This document shows positions 33,637 through 42,761 of a stretch of 64,000 nt of DNA, in pieces. This DNA is from Bdellovibrio sp. NC01. GTDB taxonomy: Bacteria; Bdellovibrionota; Bdellovibrionia; Bdellovibrionales; Bdellovibrionaceae. Numbering within the stretch: the stretch's first letter is position 1; each line of letters begins with the position of its first letter. The stretch lies in contig NZ_CP030034.1 in assembly GCF_006874625.1 (NCBI RefSeq), positions 1,426,001-1,490,000 of the forward strand. Direction: 5' to 3'. The notes under the pieces are model-generated. The model did not search any database and was not told where the DNA came from. It worked only from the letters and a program-made list of their open reading frames with translations. The position numbers were made by a program, and so were the translations under genes.

Positions 33637-34450
33637 GTTCAATCCTGAAGGCCAAGGAATATTCTGTCGTTATCTTGAAAACCTAGCAAAGCAGCAGGGT
33701 TGGGATTTTACATTTGAAACTCATCCTGAATTCAAGATGGAGCTTCTGGATCAAGCTGACATGGCGAAAGTGGAGTTGACGTTATCAGATGCGGTGCTGC
33801 CGCAACTGCATTTGTTATCAACGGCAGTCAGAACCATTCGCTGTGTAGATGCTTTTGCACCTGAAGACGGCAAATGGCTTCCGCGTTTGTATACTTACGA
33901 AGCGATTCGTAAAGTTCTGGTCGATTGCGCTCGCGATTTGGACGTGCGTCTGCCTGCCTTCGTCGTCGGTCACACCGAGCTTGCGCGTGTGGTGGCTTCT
34001 GTTTTTGCAGAACTTGGTTTTAGTGAAATTTACGTTGTCGGCGAAGATGCTGAGCAGCTTGCAGTGCAAATGGATATCCTTCGTCGTGCGCACTTTGGAA
34101 TTAAGTTTAGAGATTTACTGTCTGAAGAGCTGACGATTCAGTCCCTTAGTGCAGCGATCATCGTTAACACTGTGGATCTGTCTCAGAATAAAGAACTTTT
34201 GAATGACCTTTCATATTTTAATTTTATGAAGGTCAATGGTTATGCGTTAGACTTGAACTTGTTGCCTTATCATAACTCTCTTCTTGAAGAAGCAGAGCGT
34301 GCTGATCTTCGCGTTCTTCATCCCGCACTTGTCGCTGCATCTCTGACAGAGATTTGGTTGCAACGCCTTCAAGTAGGGGCCTCGTTAAAGGTCGAGGAGC
34401 TTCGCGAAAGCTGGAAAAAGTTTTTGCAAGAAATCTCTCCCTCGGTCTAG
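33614..34450 (+). CDS. AroE-like protein, probably a pseudoenzyme
   Basis: 278 residues from ATG 33614. The layout resembles shikimate dehydrogenase: CVDAFAPEDGKW aligns with the A-V-N-T-L...D-G-K-W stretch of AroE, VVGHTELARVVASVFAELG with its NADP-binding helix, and HPALVAASLTEIWL with its closing helix. The catalytic Lys motif (NVTxPxK) is absent, the catalytic Asp of NTDG is replaced (LYTY), and the glycine-rich GAGGA turn reads GHTEL. It is unlikely to catalyse the shikimate reaction. Placed between ribF and pilB; a binding or regulatory role is possible but unproven. Confidence 0.6.
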   Translation: MSTKKILEFNPEGQGIFCRYLENLAKQQGWDFTFETHPEFKMELLDQADMAKVELTLSDAVLPQLHLLSTAVRTIRCVDAFAPEDGKWLPRLYTYEAIRKVLVDCARDLDVRLPAFVVGHTELARVVASVFAELGFSEIYVVGEDAEQLAVQMDILRRAHFGIKFRDLLSEELTIQSLSAAIIVNTVDLSQNKELLNDLSYFNFMKVNGYALDLNLLPYHNSLLEEAERADLRVLHPALVAASLTEIWLQRLQVGASLKVEELRESWKKFLQEISPSV

Positions 34451-34496
34451 TTACAAAAAATGGCACCCTGTATTAAGGTAATAAAGGGGAGCCACA

Positions 34497-36200
34497 ATGT
34501 CTTCACTCAAAATTGGTGAAATCTTAGTTAAGCAAGGTTTGCTGAAACCTGATCAATTTGCTTTGGCTGTTGAAGAGCAAAAAAAATCAGGACAGAAGCT
34601 GACGAACGCCATCGTTCAACTTGGATTTCTTAAAGAAAATCAAATTCTTCGTGCGCTCGAAAAGAACTATGCCGTCCCCGGTGTAGAAGTAAATACTTTT
34701 GAAATTGATGCTTCTGTTATTGCTATGATTCCGCGTGATATGTGTGAAAAACACACACTCATTCCTTTACAACGCGCGGGAAGCACCTTGGTCGTGGCGT
34801 TCGCTGATCCTAGTAACATCATGGTCAAAGAAGATTTGCGCTTCATCGCTCGCTGCCGCATTCAAGCGGTTGTGGGAACTGAAAGTGCGATCAGTGCCGC
34901 GATTGAAAAATATTACGGCGGCAGCATCAGCATGAAGCAATTGAACTCTATGTCGATAGCAGGGGAAGACGATGAGTTTTCTTTCTCGGGCCCGACAGCA
35001 GAGATCATTGACCAAGAAGGTACGAATGACGACGCTCCTATCGTTAAATTCGTAAACTCTATTTTGGGTGATGCGATTCGTAAAAGAGTTTCCGACGTTC
35101 ACTTTGAACCGTATGAAAAACGTTATCGTGTGCGCTTCCGTATTGACGGTAACTTAGTGGAAGCAACGGCGCCTCCTCCAGGAACGGCCGCAGCGATTGC
35201 TTCGCGTATTAAAATTATGTCGAAACTTGATATCGCGGAAAAACGTCGTCCTCAAGATGGTCGTCTGAAAGTACGTACCATTAAAGGTAAAGAGATGGAT
35301 TTCCGTGTCAGCGTCTTGCCAACAATCTGGGGCGAGAAAGTCGTACTGCGTTTGCTTGATAAATCAAACTTGCAGCTCGACATGACGAAATTAGGTTTCG
35401 AGGAAGACGATCTTAAAATTTTCAAAAACAATATCAACCTTCCGCAAGGAATGGTGTTGATCACAGGTCCGACGGGTTCTGGTAAGACGACAACAATCTA
35501 TTCTGCATTGGCGGAATTGAATAAAGCAGACGTGAATATTTCGACGGCGGAAGATCCTGTCGAGTTCAACTTGGAAGGTATCAATCAGGTACAAATGAAT
35601 CCTGACATTGATTTGAACTTCTCAAGTGCGCTGAAGTCTTTCCTTCGTCAAGACCCTGACATCGTTATGGTCGGTGAGATTCGTGACCTTGAAACGGCAG
35701 AAATTGCATTTAAAGCGGCCTCAACAGGTCACTTGGTTGTAAGTACTTTGCATACCAACGATGCTCCGGGAACTGTCATTCGTCTGACAGAGATGGGTGT
35801 TGCTCCCTATATCATTACTTCTACAGTAAACTTGATCGTGGCTCAGCGTCTGGTGGGTCGCGTGTGTGAATCGTGTAAACAGCCGATCGAAGTTCCAGCA
35901 CAAACGCTGATCAACCTGGGTGTTGCTGCGAATGATGTGGGTGAATACAAACTTTTCCGCGGAAAAGGTTGTGCGAACTGCGCGGGTACGGGCATTAAAG
36001 GTCGTGCCGCAATTTATGAATTGATGAGCATGACTGAAAAGATGAAAGAAGCCATTTTAAAAGGCGCTTCAACAGGTCAGCTTCGTTACCTCGCTCGCGA
36101 GCAAGGTATGAGAACTTTGCGTCGTTCGGCTTTGTTAAAGTTAAAGCGCGGTATTACGACAATTGAAGAAGTTTTAAATGCATCAGTGAAGGACGTCTAA
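34497..36200 (+). CDS. pilB: type IV pilus assembly ATPase PilB
   Basis: 567 residues. An N-terminal T2SSE/MshEN domain (about 1-150), then the motor: Walker A GPTGSGKTTT, Asp box LEGINQVQMN region, Walker B DPDIVMVGEIRDLETAE, His box TLHTNDAPGT, and a four-Cys zinc site (CESCKQ...CANCAGTG). It powers pilus extension at the inner membrane. GGGG precedes ATG 34497. First gene of pilB-pilT-pilC-pilS-pilR. Type IV pili are needed for prey entry in Bdellovibrio. Confidence 0.96.
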   Translation: MSSLKIGEILVKQGLLKPDQFALAVEEQKKSGQKLTNAIVQLGFLKENQILRALEKNYAVPGVEVNTFEIDASVIAMIPRDMCEKHTLIPLQRAGSTLVVAFADPSNIMVKEDLRFIARCRIQAVVGTESAISAAIEKYYGGSISMKQLNSMSIAGEDDEFSFSGPTAEIIDQEGTNDDAPIVKFVNSILGDAIRKRVSDVHFEPYEKRYRVRFRIDGNLVEATAPPPGTAAAIASRIKIMSKLDIAEKRRPQDGRLKVRTIKGKEMDFRVSVLPTIWGEKVVLRLLDKSNLQLDMTKLGFEEDDLKIFKNNINLPQGMVLITGPTGSGKTTTIYSALAELNKADVNISTAEDPVEFNLEGINQVQMNPDIDLNFSSALKSFLRQDPDIVMVGEIRDLETAEIAFKAASTGHLVVSTLHTNDAPGTVIRLTEMGVAPYIITSTVNLIVAQRLVGRVCESCKQPIEVPAQTLINLGVAANDVGEYKLFRGKGCANCAGTGIKGRAAIYELMSMTEKMKEAILKGASTGQLRYLAREQGMRTLRRSALLKLKRGITTIEEVLNASVKDV

Positions 36201-37243
36201 TGAGTTTAACAGAACTTCTATTGCAGGCTAAATCTAAGAAGGCACAAGAGTTTCTATTCATCGTAGGCAGCGAGCCGCGTGCGCGTGCAGCCACAGGATG
36301 GGAAAGTCTTCGTGCTTCTCCTGGTTTGATTACTGAGTGGAATCTTCTTCAGCAAAGCTTTTTAGATAATACCCAAAAAGCCGTGCTTGAAACGACAGGC
36401 GTCGTACAGGGTGAGTCTTCGTTTGAAAACTTACGTATTGGTTTTTCATTCTTTCAACAAGACAGCACGATGAAAGCTGTTTTGGATTTGGATATCGATG
36501 GTTCACGCCAAGATATTCAAATTCCAGCAAGCGTCCTTGAAAGCTGCATGCGTATGAAAGGACTTGTGTTGATGTCGGCTCCTGGCGAGTCGGGTCAAGT
36601 CACTTCCTTGCATAAAATCCTCCAAAAAATGGGTGAAGAAAAATCGTTCTTGGGCGTCGTGTTCTCGAACAAAGCTTTTCCACAAGTCCGTGAAGAAAAA
36701 GCAAGCTTCATTTATCACTCGGGCCAATTCGCTCGTCATGAAGAACGTGAAAGTCTTCTTGCGGGTGCGGATATGGTTGTCTTTGACGGTTACGCTGATG
36801 ACAACAGCTTCATTGAAGCCTTGGCACTAGCAGAGCGTGGCGTGTTTGTTATTTATTCTATGAAAGCTCCGTCATTACCAAATGCACTTCGTCGTTGTCT
36901 GGCTGTGTTGTCAGAGCGTTTTGCTGAACACGGGGCGCCTCGTCTGGCGGAAGTTCTGTCAATGGCTTTCGGTCAATATGCGATGCCGGGTCTTGGTGGC
37001 GAGCGTGTTCATGCTCATGAAGTTTTATTGGTAAAACCACAAGTTCGTGAATTGCTTGAAACGCAAAATATGAAACAAATTGAAAGTCTGTTACAAGTGG
37101 CTCCTGAAAATTCGGGTCTTTTGACTTTGAATCAATCCCTGCTTCAACACTTGATTCGTCGTCGTGTGGATTTGAAGACTGCTTTTGAGTCTTCGCGCGA
37201 TCCAGATGGCTTAGACTTGCTTCTGAAGAAGGTAGGAATCTAG
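36200..37243 (+). CDS. pilT: degenerate PilT-family pseudo-ATPase
   Basis: 347 residues in the pilT slot, overlapping the pilB stop by one base. Global alignment to PilT is recognisable (EALALAERGVFVIYS against A-A-L-T-A-A-E-T-G-H; GGERVHAHEVLLVKPQVRELL against G-G-R-V-A-A-H-E-I-M). The nucleotide site is lost: Walker A reads APGESGQV (residues 127-134; Lys is Gln133), Walker B reads DMVVFDGYAD without the catalytic Glu, and the His box reads SMKAPS. The frame is intact and the operon preserved, so it is retained, not decaying. A partner or regulator of PilB/PilC is likely; retraction would need another PilT elsewhere. Confidence 0.85.
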   Translation: MSLTELLLQAKSKKAQEFLFIVGSEPRARAATGWESLRASPGLITEWNLLQQSFLDNTQKAVLETTGVVQGESSFENLRIGFSFFQQDSTMKAVLDLDIDGSRQDIQIPASVLESCMRMKGLVLMSAPGESGQVTSLHKILQKMGEEKSFLGVVFSNKAFPQVREEKASFIYHSGQFARHEERESLLAGADMVVFDGYADDNSFIEALALAERGVFVIYSMKAPSLPNALRRCLAVLSERFAEHGAPRLAEVLSMAFGQYAMPGLGGERVHAHEVLLVKPQVRELLETQNMKQIESLLQVAPENSGLLTLNQSLLQHLIRRRVDLKTAFESSRDPDGLDLLLKKVGI

Positions 37244-37244
37244 G

Positions 37245-38459
37245 ATGCCAAAGTTTTCGTATCAGGCAAAAAACTCTGCGGGACAAATGGTGAATGGCGA
37301 TATCGAAGCGGGCTCTCAACAAGAGGCTGTGATTCGTCTTCGCGCACAACAGTTGATTCCTGTACGTGTCGGTATGGCCTCTGCAAAACAAGGTGTCGGC
37401 AAGTCGACAGGTTTGTTCGCGCCGAAAGTAAAAGGTAAAGATCTGCAAATCTTTACTCGTCAGTTTGCGACGTTGATCAATGCCGGTATTCCTGTCGTGG
37501 ATTCTTTGAAGATCTTGTCGGAAGGTCTGCGTCCTGGTTTGTTAAAAGAAGCCTCAGCTCAAGTTAAAACTTCCATCGAAGGCGGTCGTCGTTTGGCCGA
37601 TTCAATGGCGCAAGTGCCGGGTGTATTTGATAAACTTTATTGCAACATGATTCAAGCAGGTGAAGAGGCCGGTATCCTTGATGGTATCTTGCAACGTCTT
37701 GCCAGCTATATGGAAAAATCGGAAAAACTTAAAGGCCAAGTAAAAGGTGCCTTGGTTTATCCGTTAGTGATCATCATCGTAGCGATTCTGGTCATTGCGG
37801 GTATTTTGATTTTCATTATTCCAAAATTTATGGAGTTCTTCGCTTCTTCTGGTCAACAGCCGCCGGCATTGACTCAGATGGTGGTGAACCTCAGCCACTC
37901 GTTGACGAATAATTGGTACGTTTATTTGGGTTTGTGTATTGGTGGTCCGATTGCACTTGCTCAATATGGAAAAACGCCGGAAGGTCGCGACACGTTTGAT
38001 CGTTTGATCTTTAAAGCACCTATCTTCGGTGAAGTGGTGCAGAAGTCAGCGATTGCTAGGCTGACTCGTACGCTGGGTACTTTGTTGTCTTCAGGTGTGG
38101 GGTTGATTGAAGCAATCGACATCTCGGCTAAGACTTCAGGTAATATCGTAATCGAACAAGCTCTTCTTCGTTGTAAAGAGTCTGTGACTCAAGGTCGTAC
38201 TTTCGCTGCACCTTTGGGTCGCGAAAAAGCATTTCCAGAGATGGTTGTGCAGATGATCTCCATCGGTGAGCAATCAGGTACACTGGATGTGATGCTTGGT
38301 AAGATCGCCGACTTCTATGAAGACGAAGTTGAAACGGCTGTTAAAGCAATGACTTCATTGATTGAGCCACTTTTGATGGTGGCCTTGGGTGGTATTATCG
38401 CAATCCTAGTAATCGCGATGTATCTTCCGATCTTCAACATGGCAGGAACGATTCAATAG
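37245..38459 (+). CDS. pilC: type IV pilus inner-membrane platform protein PilC
   Basis: 404 residues with two GspF domains (about 70-195 and 275-395) and membrane helices near 170-195, 220-240 and 375-395. Motifs QFATLINAGIPVVDSLKIL, MIQAGEEAGILDGIL, and the second copy LGTLLSSGVGLIEAID with GEQSGTLDVMLGKI are typical. PilC links the PilB motor to pilin assembly. It starts just after the PilT-like gene stop. Confidence 0.96.
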   Translation: MPKFSYQAKNSAGQMVNGDIEAGSQQEAVIRLRAQQLIPVRVGMASAKQGVGKSTGLFAPKVKGKDLQIFTRQFATLINAGIPVVDSLKILSEGLRPGLLKEASAQVKTSIEGGRRLADSMAQVPGVFDKLYCNMIQAGEEAGILDGILQRLASYMEKSEKLKGQVKGALVYPLVIIIVAILVIAGILIFIIPKFMEFFASSGQQPPALTQMVVNLSHSLTNNWYVYLGLCIGGPIALAQYGKTPEGRDTFDRLIFKAPIFGEVVQKSAIARLTRTLGTLLSSGVGLIEAIDISAKTSGNIVIEQALLRCKESVTQGRTFAAPLGREKAFPEMVVQMISIGEQSGTLDVMLGKIADFYEDEVETAVKAMTSLIEPLLMVALGGIIAILVIAMYLPIFNMAGTIQ

Positions 38460-40040
38460 ATGCGTCTTAGTTATGCGCTTCAGAATAGCAAAAACAATGG
38501 ACTGGCAGTGGAATTTGCCCGCGTCAGTCTATTCGTACTGATCCTCGGGGTCAGCCTTGTATCTACATTGGTACAAGGAAGCTTCATCAATTGGGTGGTG
38601 CTGGGGCCGTTCTATGCGATTTTAACTTTGGCTTTGGGTCTGCATATCGTGTGGATCGCGAAGTGGAATCAATTGATCGAACGTCCGCGTTTATTGTTCG
38701 CAGGCTTCGTTCTTGATTCGTTCTTCATCTCGCTTTTGATTTACTATTTCGGTGTCAATCAATCGCTGTTCTTGTTCTTGCATCTTGTGAACATCTTGCT
38801 TGCGGGGATTGCGTGTCGTGGTGTCGGGGCATTGACGTTGTCATTGTTCACAAGCATTTTCTTTACGGCGGCAGCGTTGTTTTCACCGGAAATGAAGGCG
38901 TTGAATTTCTTCTTCTTGCTGGTTTTAAATAACGTCGCTTTCTTTTCAGTTGCAGGTCTTGCAGGTTATTTAAGCGAGCAATTGCAATCGGTTGGTAAAG
39001 AGTTAAAGAAGACGGGGGCAAGTCTTCGTTCAGCACAAGAATTGAATCAGGTTCTGATCGCGAACATCCCATCAGGTATGACTTCGTTTACAGATAACGG
39101 TGAGATCATTCAAGCGAACTCGTCCGCGTCGGCGATTCTAGAAAAAGAAAATCTGACTCAAACAAATTGGTTTGAGCTTTTTCCAGAGGCGAAAGCGACG
39201 GAAAACAGTTTGTTTAAAGCGGACGTTCGTTACGCTCCGTCGGTAGATCAGGAACCAAAAACTTTGGGGATGACAATTTCCAAAGTGTACAGCCCGGAAC
39301 TTCAATCAAACGTGTCGATCGCATTGTTTGATGATTTAACCAAAGTTCGTCAGTTGGAATATGCGGCAAGACAAAATGAAAAGCTTGCGGCAGTGGGTGG
39401 CTTGGCAGCAGGTATCGCGCACGAGATTCGCAATCCGCTTGCAGGTATCAGTGGCAGTATCGAAATGCTGACGCAAACTGTGACGAACGATGACGATAAG
39501 AAGTTAATGAAGATCGTTCTTCGTGAAATTGATCGTTTGAATAATTTGATTACTGAATTCCTTGATTACGCTCGCCCAGAAACTCCGCCGACAGACAAAG
39601 TAGATTTGTCTCCGTTGATGAATGAAGTGCTGGATGCAATCAAGGCCGATAACAAACTGCGCGCTGATATCGAACAAGTTCGTGAGCTGGGCTCGGAACT
39701 AGTCATTTTGGGTCGCAGAGATAAGTTGAAACAAGTGTTTTTAAATATTGTTTTGAACTCTTACCAAGCGATGGGCGAAGCTAAAGAGCCGCGTCTGATC
39801 GTGAAGGCAATGAAAGCTCAAGACAAAGTTGAAGTTCGTATTCGCGACACGGGTTGCGGTATGAGTGAAACGACGAAGAAGAAAATGTTTGAACCATTCC
39901 ATACAACGAAGCCTAAAGGTACGGGCCTTGGTCTAGCTGTGACTCATAAGATTTTAGAAGGTCACGGGGCGCAAGTGTTCGTTGAGAGTGAACAAGGTGT
40001 AGGGACTGAGTTTATTTTGACATTTCCAAAAGCTAACTGA
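38460..40040 (+). CDS. pilS: PilS-type sensor histidine kinase
   Basis: 526 residues. Six membrane helices occupy about residues 20-180, a PAS-like domain follows (about 195-300, IPSGMTSFTDNGEIIQAN), then the kinase core with H-box AAGIAHEIRNPLAGI (His near 321), N-box VLNSYQAMGEA, DTGCGMSE and GTGLGLAV. PilS phosphorylates PilR, and in other bacteria senses pilin in the membrane. It starts directly after the pilC stop. Confidence 0.93.
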   Translation: MRLSYALQNSKNNGLAVEFARVSLFVLILGVSLVSTLVQGSFINWVVLGPFYAILTLALGLHIVWIAKWNQLIERPRLLFAGFVLDSFFISLLIYYFGVNQSLFLFLHLVNILLAGIACRGVGALTLSLFTSIFFTAAALFSPEMKALNFFFLLVLNNVAFFSVAGLAGYLSEQLQSVGKELKKTGASLRSAQELNQVLIANIPSGMTSFTDNGEIIQANSSASAILEKENLTQTNWFELFPEAKATENSLFKADVRYAPSVDQEPKTLGMTISKVYSPELQSNVSIALFDDLTKVRQLEYAARQNEKLAAVGGLAAGIAHEIRNPLAGISGSIEMLTQTVTNDDDKKLMKIVLREIDRLNNLITEFLDYARPETPPTDKVDLSPLMNEVLDAIKADNKLRADIEQVRELGSELVILGRRDKLKQVFLNIVLNSYQAMGEAKEPRLIVKAMKAQDKVEVRIRDTGCGMSETTKKKMFEPFHTTKPKGTGLGLAVTHKILEGHGAQVFVESEQGVGTEFILTFPKAN

Positions 40041-40078
40041 GAGAATAACGTCTATACACAGGACGTGGGAGCGCACAC

Positions 40079-41485
40079 ATGAAGTCGAGAATTCTGGTCG
40101 TCGATGACGAAGAATCAATACGCGAGTTTTTAGAGATCATGCTCAAGAAAGAAGGGTATGAAGTCACTTTGGCTGAAGACGGCCAAAAAGCGAAAGACCT
40201 TCTTACGAAAAAAACTTTCGACATGATCATCTCAGATCTTCAAATGCCTCATGTCACAGGTATTGAACTTCTTAAGCATGTTAAAGAGACATACCCAGAT
40301 ACAGTGTTCATGTTGATCACAGCTTTCGGTACGACTGAAACTGCGGTTGAAGCCATGAAGATGGGTGCCTACGACTATTTGACAAAACCATTCAAGATCG
40401 ACGAAGTACGTTTGAATATTCAAAACGCTCTTCGTTCGCGCAACTTGGAAGTTGAAAATAGAACGTTGAAAAAAGAATTGGTGAAAGAATATTCCTTCCA
40501 AAACATGGTCGGAAATTCTCCAGCAATGCATTCAATCTATGACATGGTTAAACGTGTATCACAAACGCCAACAAACGTTTTGATTACAGGGGAATCTGGT
40601 ACCGGTAAAGAGGTCGTTGCAAAAGCGATTCACTACAACGGACCATTGAAAGATAAACCTTTCGTTACCGTGAACTGCGGTGCGATTCCTGAAAACTTGA
40701 TGGAATCAGAAATGTTCGGTCATAAAAAAGGTTCCTTCACGGGCGCCGTTGCTGATAAAGCCGGTCTTTTTGAAGTTGCCGATGGCGGTACATTGTTCCT
40801 GGATGAGGTCGGCGAGTTGCCGTTAACGATTCAGGTTAAATTACTTCGCGCGATTCAAGAACGTGTTATCCGCAGAGTGGGTGCGACAGAAGACATGAAA
40901 GTCGATGTTCGTATCATCGCTGCGACAAACAGAAATCTTGAAGAGATGGTTGCTAAAGGCGGCTTCCGTCAAGATTTGTTCTATCGTTTGAACGTTATCA
41001 ACATCAAGACTCCAGGTTTGCGTGAGCGTCGTGAAGACGTTCCATTGCTTGCGAACCATTTCTTGAAAAAATATAACGAGCGTTTGAATAAAAATATTGG
41101 TGCAATCAGCACTGAAGCGATGGAAATCCTTAAAAAGTACGACTACCCAGGTAACGTGCGTGAGCTTGAAAACTTGATCGAGCGCACAGTGGCTTTGGAG
41201 GGTGGTGCGACAATTCTTCCTGAATCATTGCCACCAATGGTGAATACGTCTTCAGGTCGTAAGATGGCTTCTTCAAACGAGATCGAAATCGGCGATGACG
41301 GTGTTGATCTTGATAAGGTGATGGGCCAAATCGAAAAAGAATTGTTAGTAAAAGCGATCCACGCCGCGGGTGGTGTAAAGAAACGTGCAGCAAAACTACT
41401 TCATATTTCTTTCCGATCTATGCGTTATCGCATTGAAAAATATAATCTAGGCGTAGTCGGCGACGACGAGTTGGACGACGAGTAA
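40079..41485 (+). CDS. pilR: PilR-type sigma54 response regulator
   Basis: 468 residues: receiver with D53 (ISDLQMPHVTGIE), AAA+ with Walker A GESGTGKE, GSFTGA loop (Ser in place of Ala, as in some NtrC proteins), Walker B GTLFLDEVGEL, and a Fis-type DNA-binding end (KKRAAKLLHISFRSMRYRI). It activates sigma54 promoters, classically pilA. No pilA is present in the window. Last gene of the pil operon, followed by a strong terminator. Confidence 0.94.
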   Translation: MKSRILVVDDEESIREFLEIMLKKEGYEVTLAEDGQKAKDLLTKKTFDMIISDLQMPHVTGIELLKHVKETYPDTVFMLITAFGTTETAVEAMKMGAYDYLTKPFKIDEVRLNIQNALRSRNLEVENRTLKKELVKEYSFQNMVGNSPAMHSIYDMVKRVSQTPTNVLITGESGTGKEVVAKAIHYNGPLKDKPFVTVNCGAIPENLMESEMFGHKKGSFTGAVADKAGLFEVADGGTLFLDEVGELPLTIQVKLLRAIQERVIRRVGATEDMKVDVRIIAATNRNLEEMVAKGGFRQDLFYRLNVINIKTPGLRERREDVPLLANHFLKKYNERLNKNIGAISTEAMEILKKYDYPGNVRELENLIERTVALEGGATILPESLPPMVNTSSGRKMASSNEIEIGDDGVDLDKVMGQIEKELLVKAIHAAGGVKKRAAKLLHISFRSMRYRIEKYNLGVVGDDELDDE

Positions 41486-41530
41486 ACGGTTTAAATACGG
41501 CAGCTGCCGTGTTTAAAGCCGTTTCCTTTT
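41484..41530 (+). terminator. terminator of the pil operon
   Basis: Long nested hairpin AAACGG-TTTAAA-TACGGCAGCTGCCGTG-TTTAAA-GCCGTTT followed by CCTTTTT. It starts within the pilR stop codon. Confidence 0.85.
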
Positions 41531-41554
41531 TGCTAAAAAACCATTGGAGACTTT

Positions 41555-41986
41555 ATGGCTAAAGATAATAACAAAAAAGTAGTAGCGCTATTGAACGAAA
41601 TCATCGAGATGGAAATCTCGGCGGTTGTTCGTTACCTGCATTATGCGTTGATGATCAAAGGACCTAATCGTATTCCAATCGTGAAGTGGTTCCACGATCA
41701 AGCGAATGAAGGTTATGCGCACGCTTCGTTGATCGGTGAAAAGATCACGGCGTTGGGTGGTCACCCTTCTTTGAAAGTAAGCCCGGTTCCTGAAACTAAA
41801 ACACACAAGGTTTTAGATATCTTGAAAGAAAGCCTAGAGTTCGAAGAAAGAGCTCTAGCAAAGTATAAAGAGTTGCTAGCGGTTGTTGAGCCAGATGACG
41901 TAGCACTTGAAGAGCTTGTGCGCGAACAAATCCGCAACGAGACAGAGCACATCGAAGAATGCATGAAGATGCTTGATGTGAATTAA
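41555..41986 (+). CDS. ferritin-like (bacterioferritin-type) protein
   Basis: 143 residues, four-helix bundle pattern. Candidate iron ligands in order: E in LNEIIEMEISAV, E and H in NEGYAHAS, E in LEFEERAL, and E/H in NETEHIEEC. It is a little shorter than typical bacterioferritin (about 155) and lacks an obvious haem-ligating Met at the usual site, so DPS-like or plain ferritin-like storage is possible. TTGGAG precedes ATG 41555. Flanked by terminators on both sides, a monocistronic gene. Confidence 0.85.
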   Translation: MAKDNNKKVVALLNEIIEMEISAVVRYLHYALMIKGPNRIPIVKWFHDQANEGYAHASLIGEKITALGGHPSLKVSPVPETKTHKVLDILKESLEFEERALAKYKELLAVVEPDDVALEELVREQIRNETEHIEECMKMLDVN

Positions 41987-42000
41987 GAGTTCATAAAAAC

Positions 42001-42032
42001 AAAAAAGCCAGGTGATGAACCTGGCTTTTTTT
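42001..42032 (+). terminator. terminator after the ferritin-like gene
   Basis: AAAAAAGCCAGG-TGATGAA-CCTGGCTTTTTTT: strong hairpin with T-run, and works for the convergent gene at 42056 as well. Confidence 0.9.
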
Positions 42033-42055
42033 GTTTTAAGCGCTAGTGAGTAAAA

Positions 42056-42466
42056 TTACTGAGCAACGTAAACAGGGATTTCCAAGTGCTGATGCTGGCC
42101 ATTCAAATCGAAGTCCACACGGATCAACCACGGACCTGACATCACGAACCATGCATTCGTAATTTTCGCGACATTAGCAGAAGTGTTTTCAATTTCAACC
42201 GGTGCAGAACCGTGACCATGACTGCCCATTTTCATCCACAAATCGACTTTCAAGTTATAGATCTCTGCATTGTTGGCAGTTGCGATATTCACGATGAAAG
42301 AAGACTCTGATGAAGAGTTCACATCAGCCAAGAATTGCAATTGTACGCAAGTTTGTGCGTCGTCTGTTGCGCAAACAACGGCGCTTTTATCACCAGCTTT
42401 GGGGCTTGTGCCGGCAAATGCTGAAAAGCTCAAAAGCAAAGAGGCTGCCACGATAAGTGCTTTCAT
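42056..42466 (-). CDS. small exported FixH/YtkA-like protein
   Basis: 136 residues with a signal peptide (1-18, ending SAFAG). The mature domain is a beta-sandwich type with WMKMGSHGHGSAPVE and AWFVMSGPWLIRVDF, resembling the YtkA/FixH-like family in which a His/Met-rich MGSHGHGS loop occurs. Metal (copper) binding at that loop is a reasonable guess. Two Cys (C32, C40) could form a disulphide. Stands alone on the minus strand. Confidence 0.65.
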   Translation of the reverse strand: MKALIVAASLLLSFSAFAGTSPKAGDKSAVVCATDDAQTCVQLQFLADVNSSSESSFIVNIATANNAEIYNLKVDLWMKMGSHGHGSAPVEIENTSANVAKITNAWFVMSGPWLIRVDFDLNGQHQHLEIPVYVAQ

Positions 42467-42761
42467 TAGGATCTCCTTTGGATGCCAATCGATTTATTGC
42501 AAAGGCTTGATGTTGTCGAGCGAAGATATTTGAATGCAACAATCGGATGCATCGCACTTGCTAGTGATGCAAATCAGTCCCAAAGCGGAGCGCGGTCACT
42601 ATGCAGCGAACGCTGTGCATACAACCCCCTGTTCACATCTGATCATGAAAAATAGTCCCAGAGCGGCTTCTGAGCGTTCTCAGAGTCAATTAACAGATGT
42701 TATAAAAAAGTTTCGCTTGTTTCCTTTTATTATCGGCCCATATGGGCTAAGATGCAGACAT
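42467..42761. other. 295-base intergenic region with several short repeats
   Basis: No gene. It holds AGTCCCAAAGCGG near 42576 and AGTCCCAGAGCGG near 42654 (one mismatch in 13), a TCTGAG-CGTT-CTCAGA hairpin at 42669-42684, and the 12-bp palindrome at 42736-42747. Divergent promoters for the exported protein and the HTH-DUF1232 gene are expected here. Confidence 0.5.
42736..42747. promoter_or_regulatory. 12-bp palindrome before the HTH-DUF1232 gene (candidate operator)
   Basis: GCCCATATGGGC is a perfect palindrome ending 14 bases before ATG 42762. Autoregulation by the encoded helix-turn-helix protein is possible but inferred. Confidence 0.45.

Noticed and set aside
34461-34475. TGGCAC before pilB, suggesting a sigma54 promoter
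   Set aside because: The -12 position reads ATTA rather than TTGC at the required spacing, so the element lacks the essential GC.
42534-42761. Upstream extension of the HTH-DUF1232 reading frame
   Set aside because: The extra 76 codons look non-coding, contain the operator-like palindrome and short repeats, and have no ribosome-binding site.
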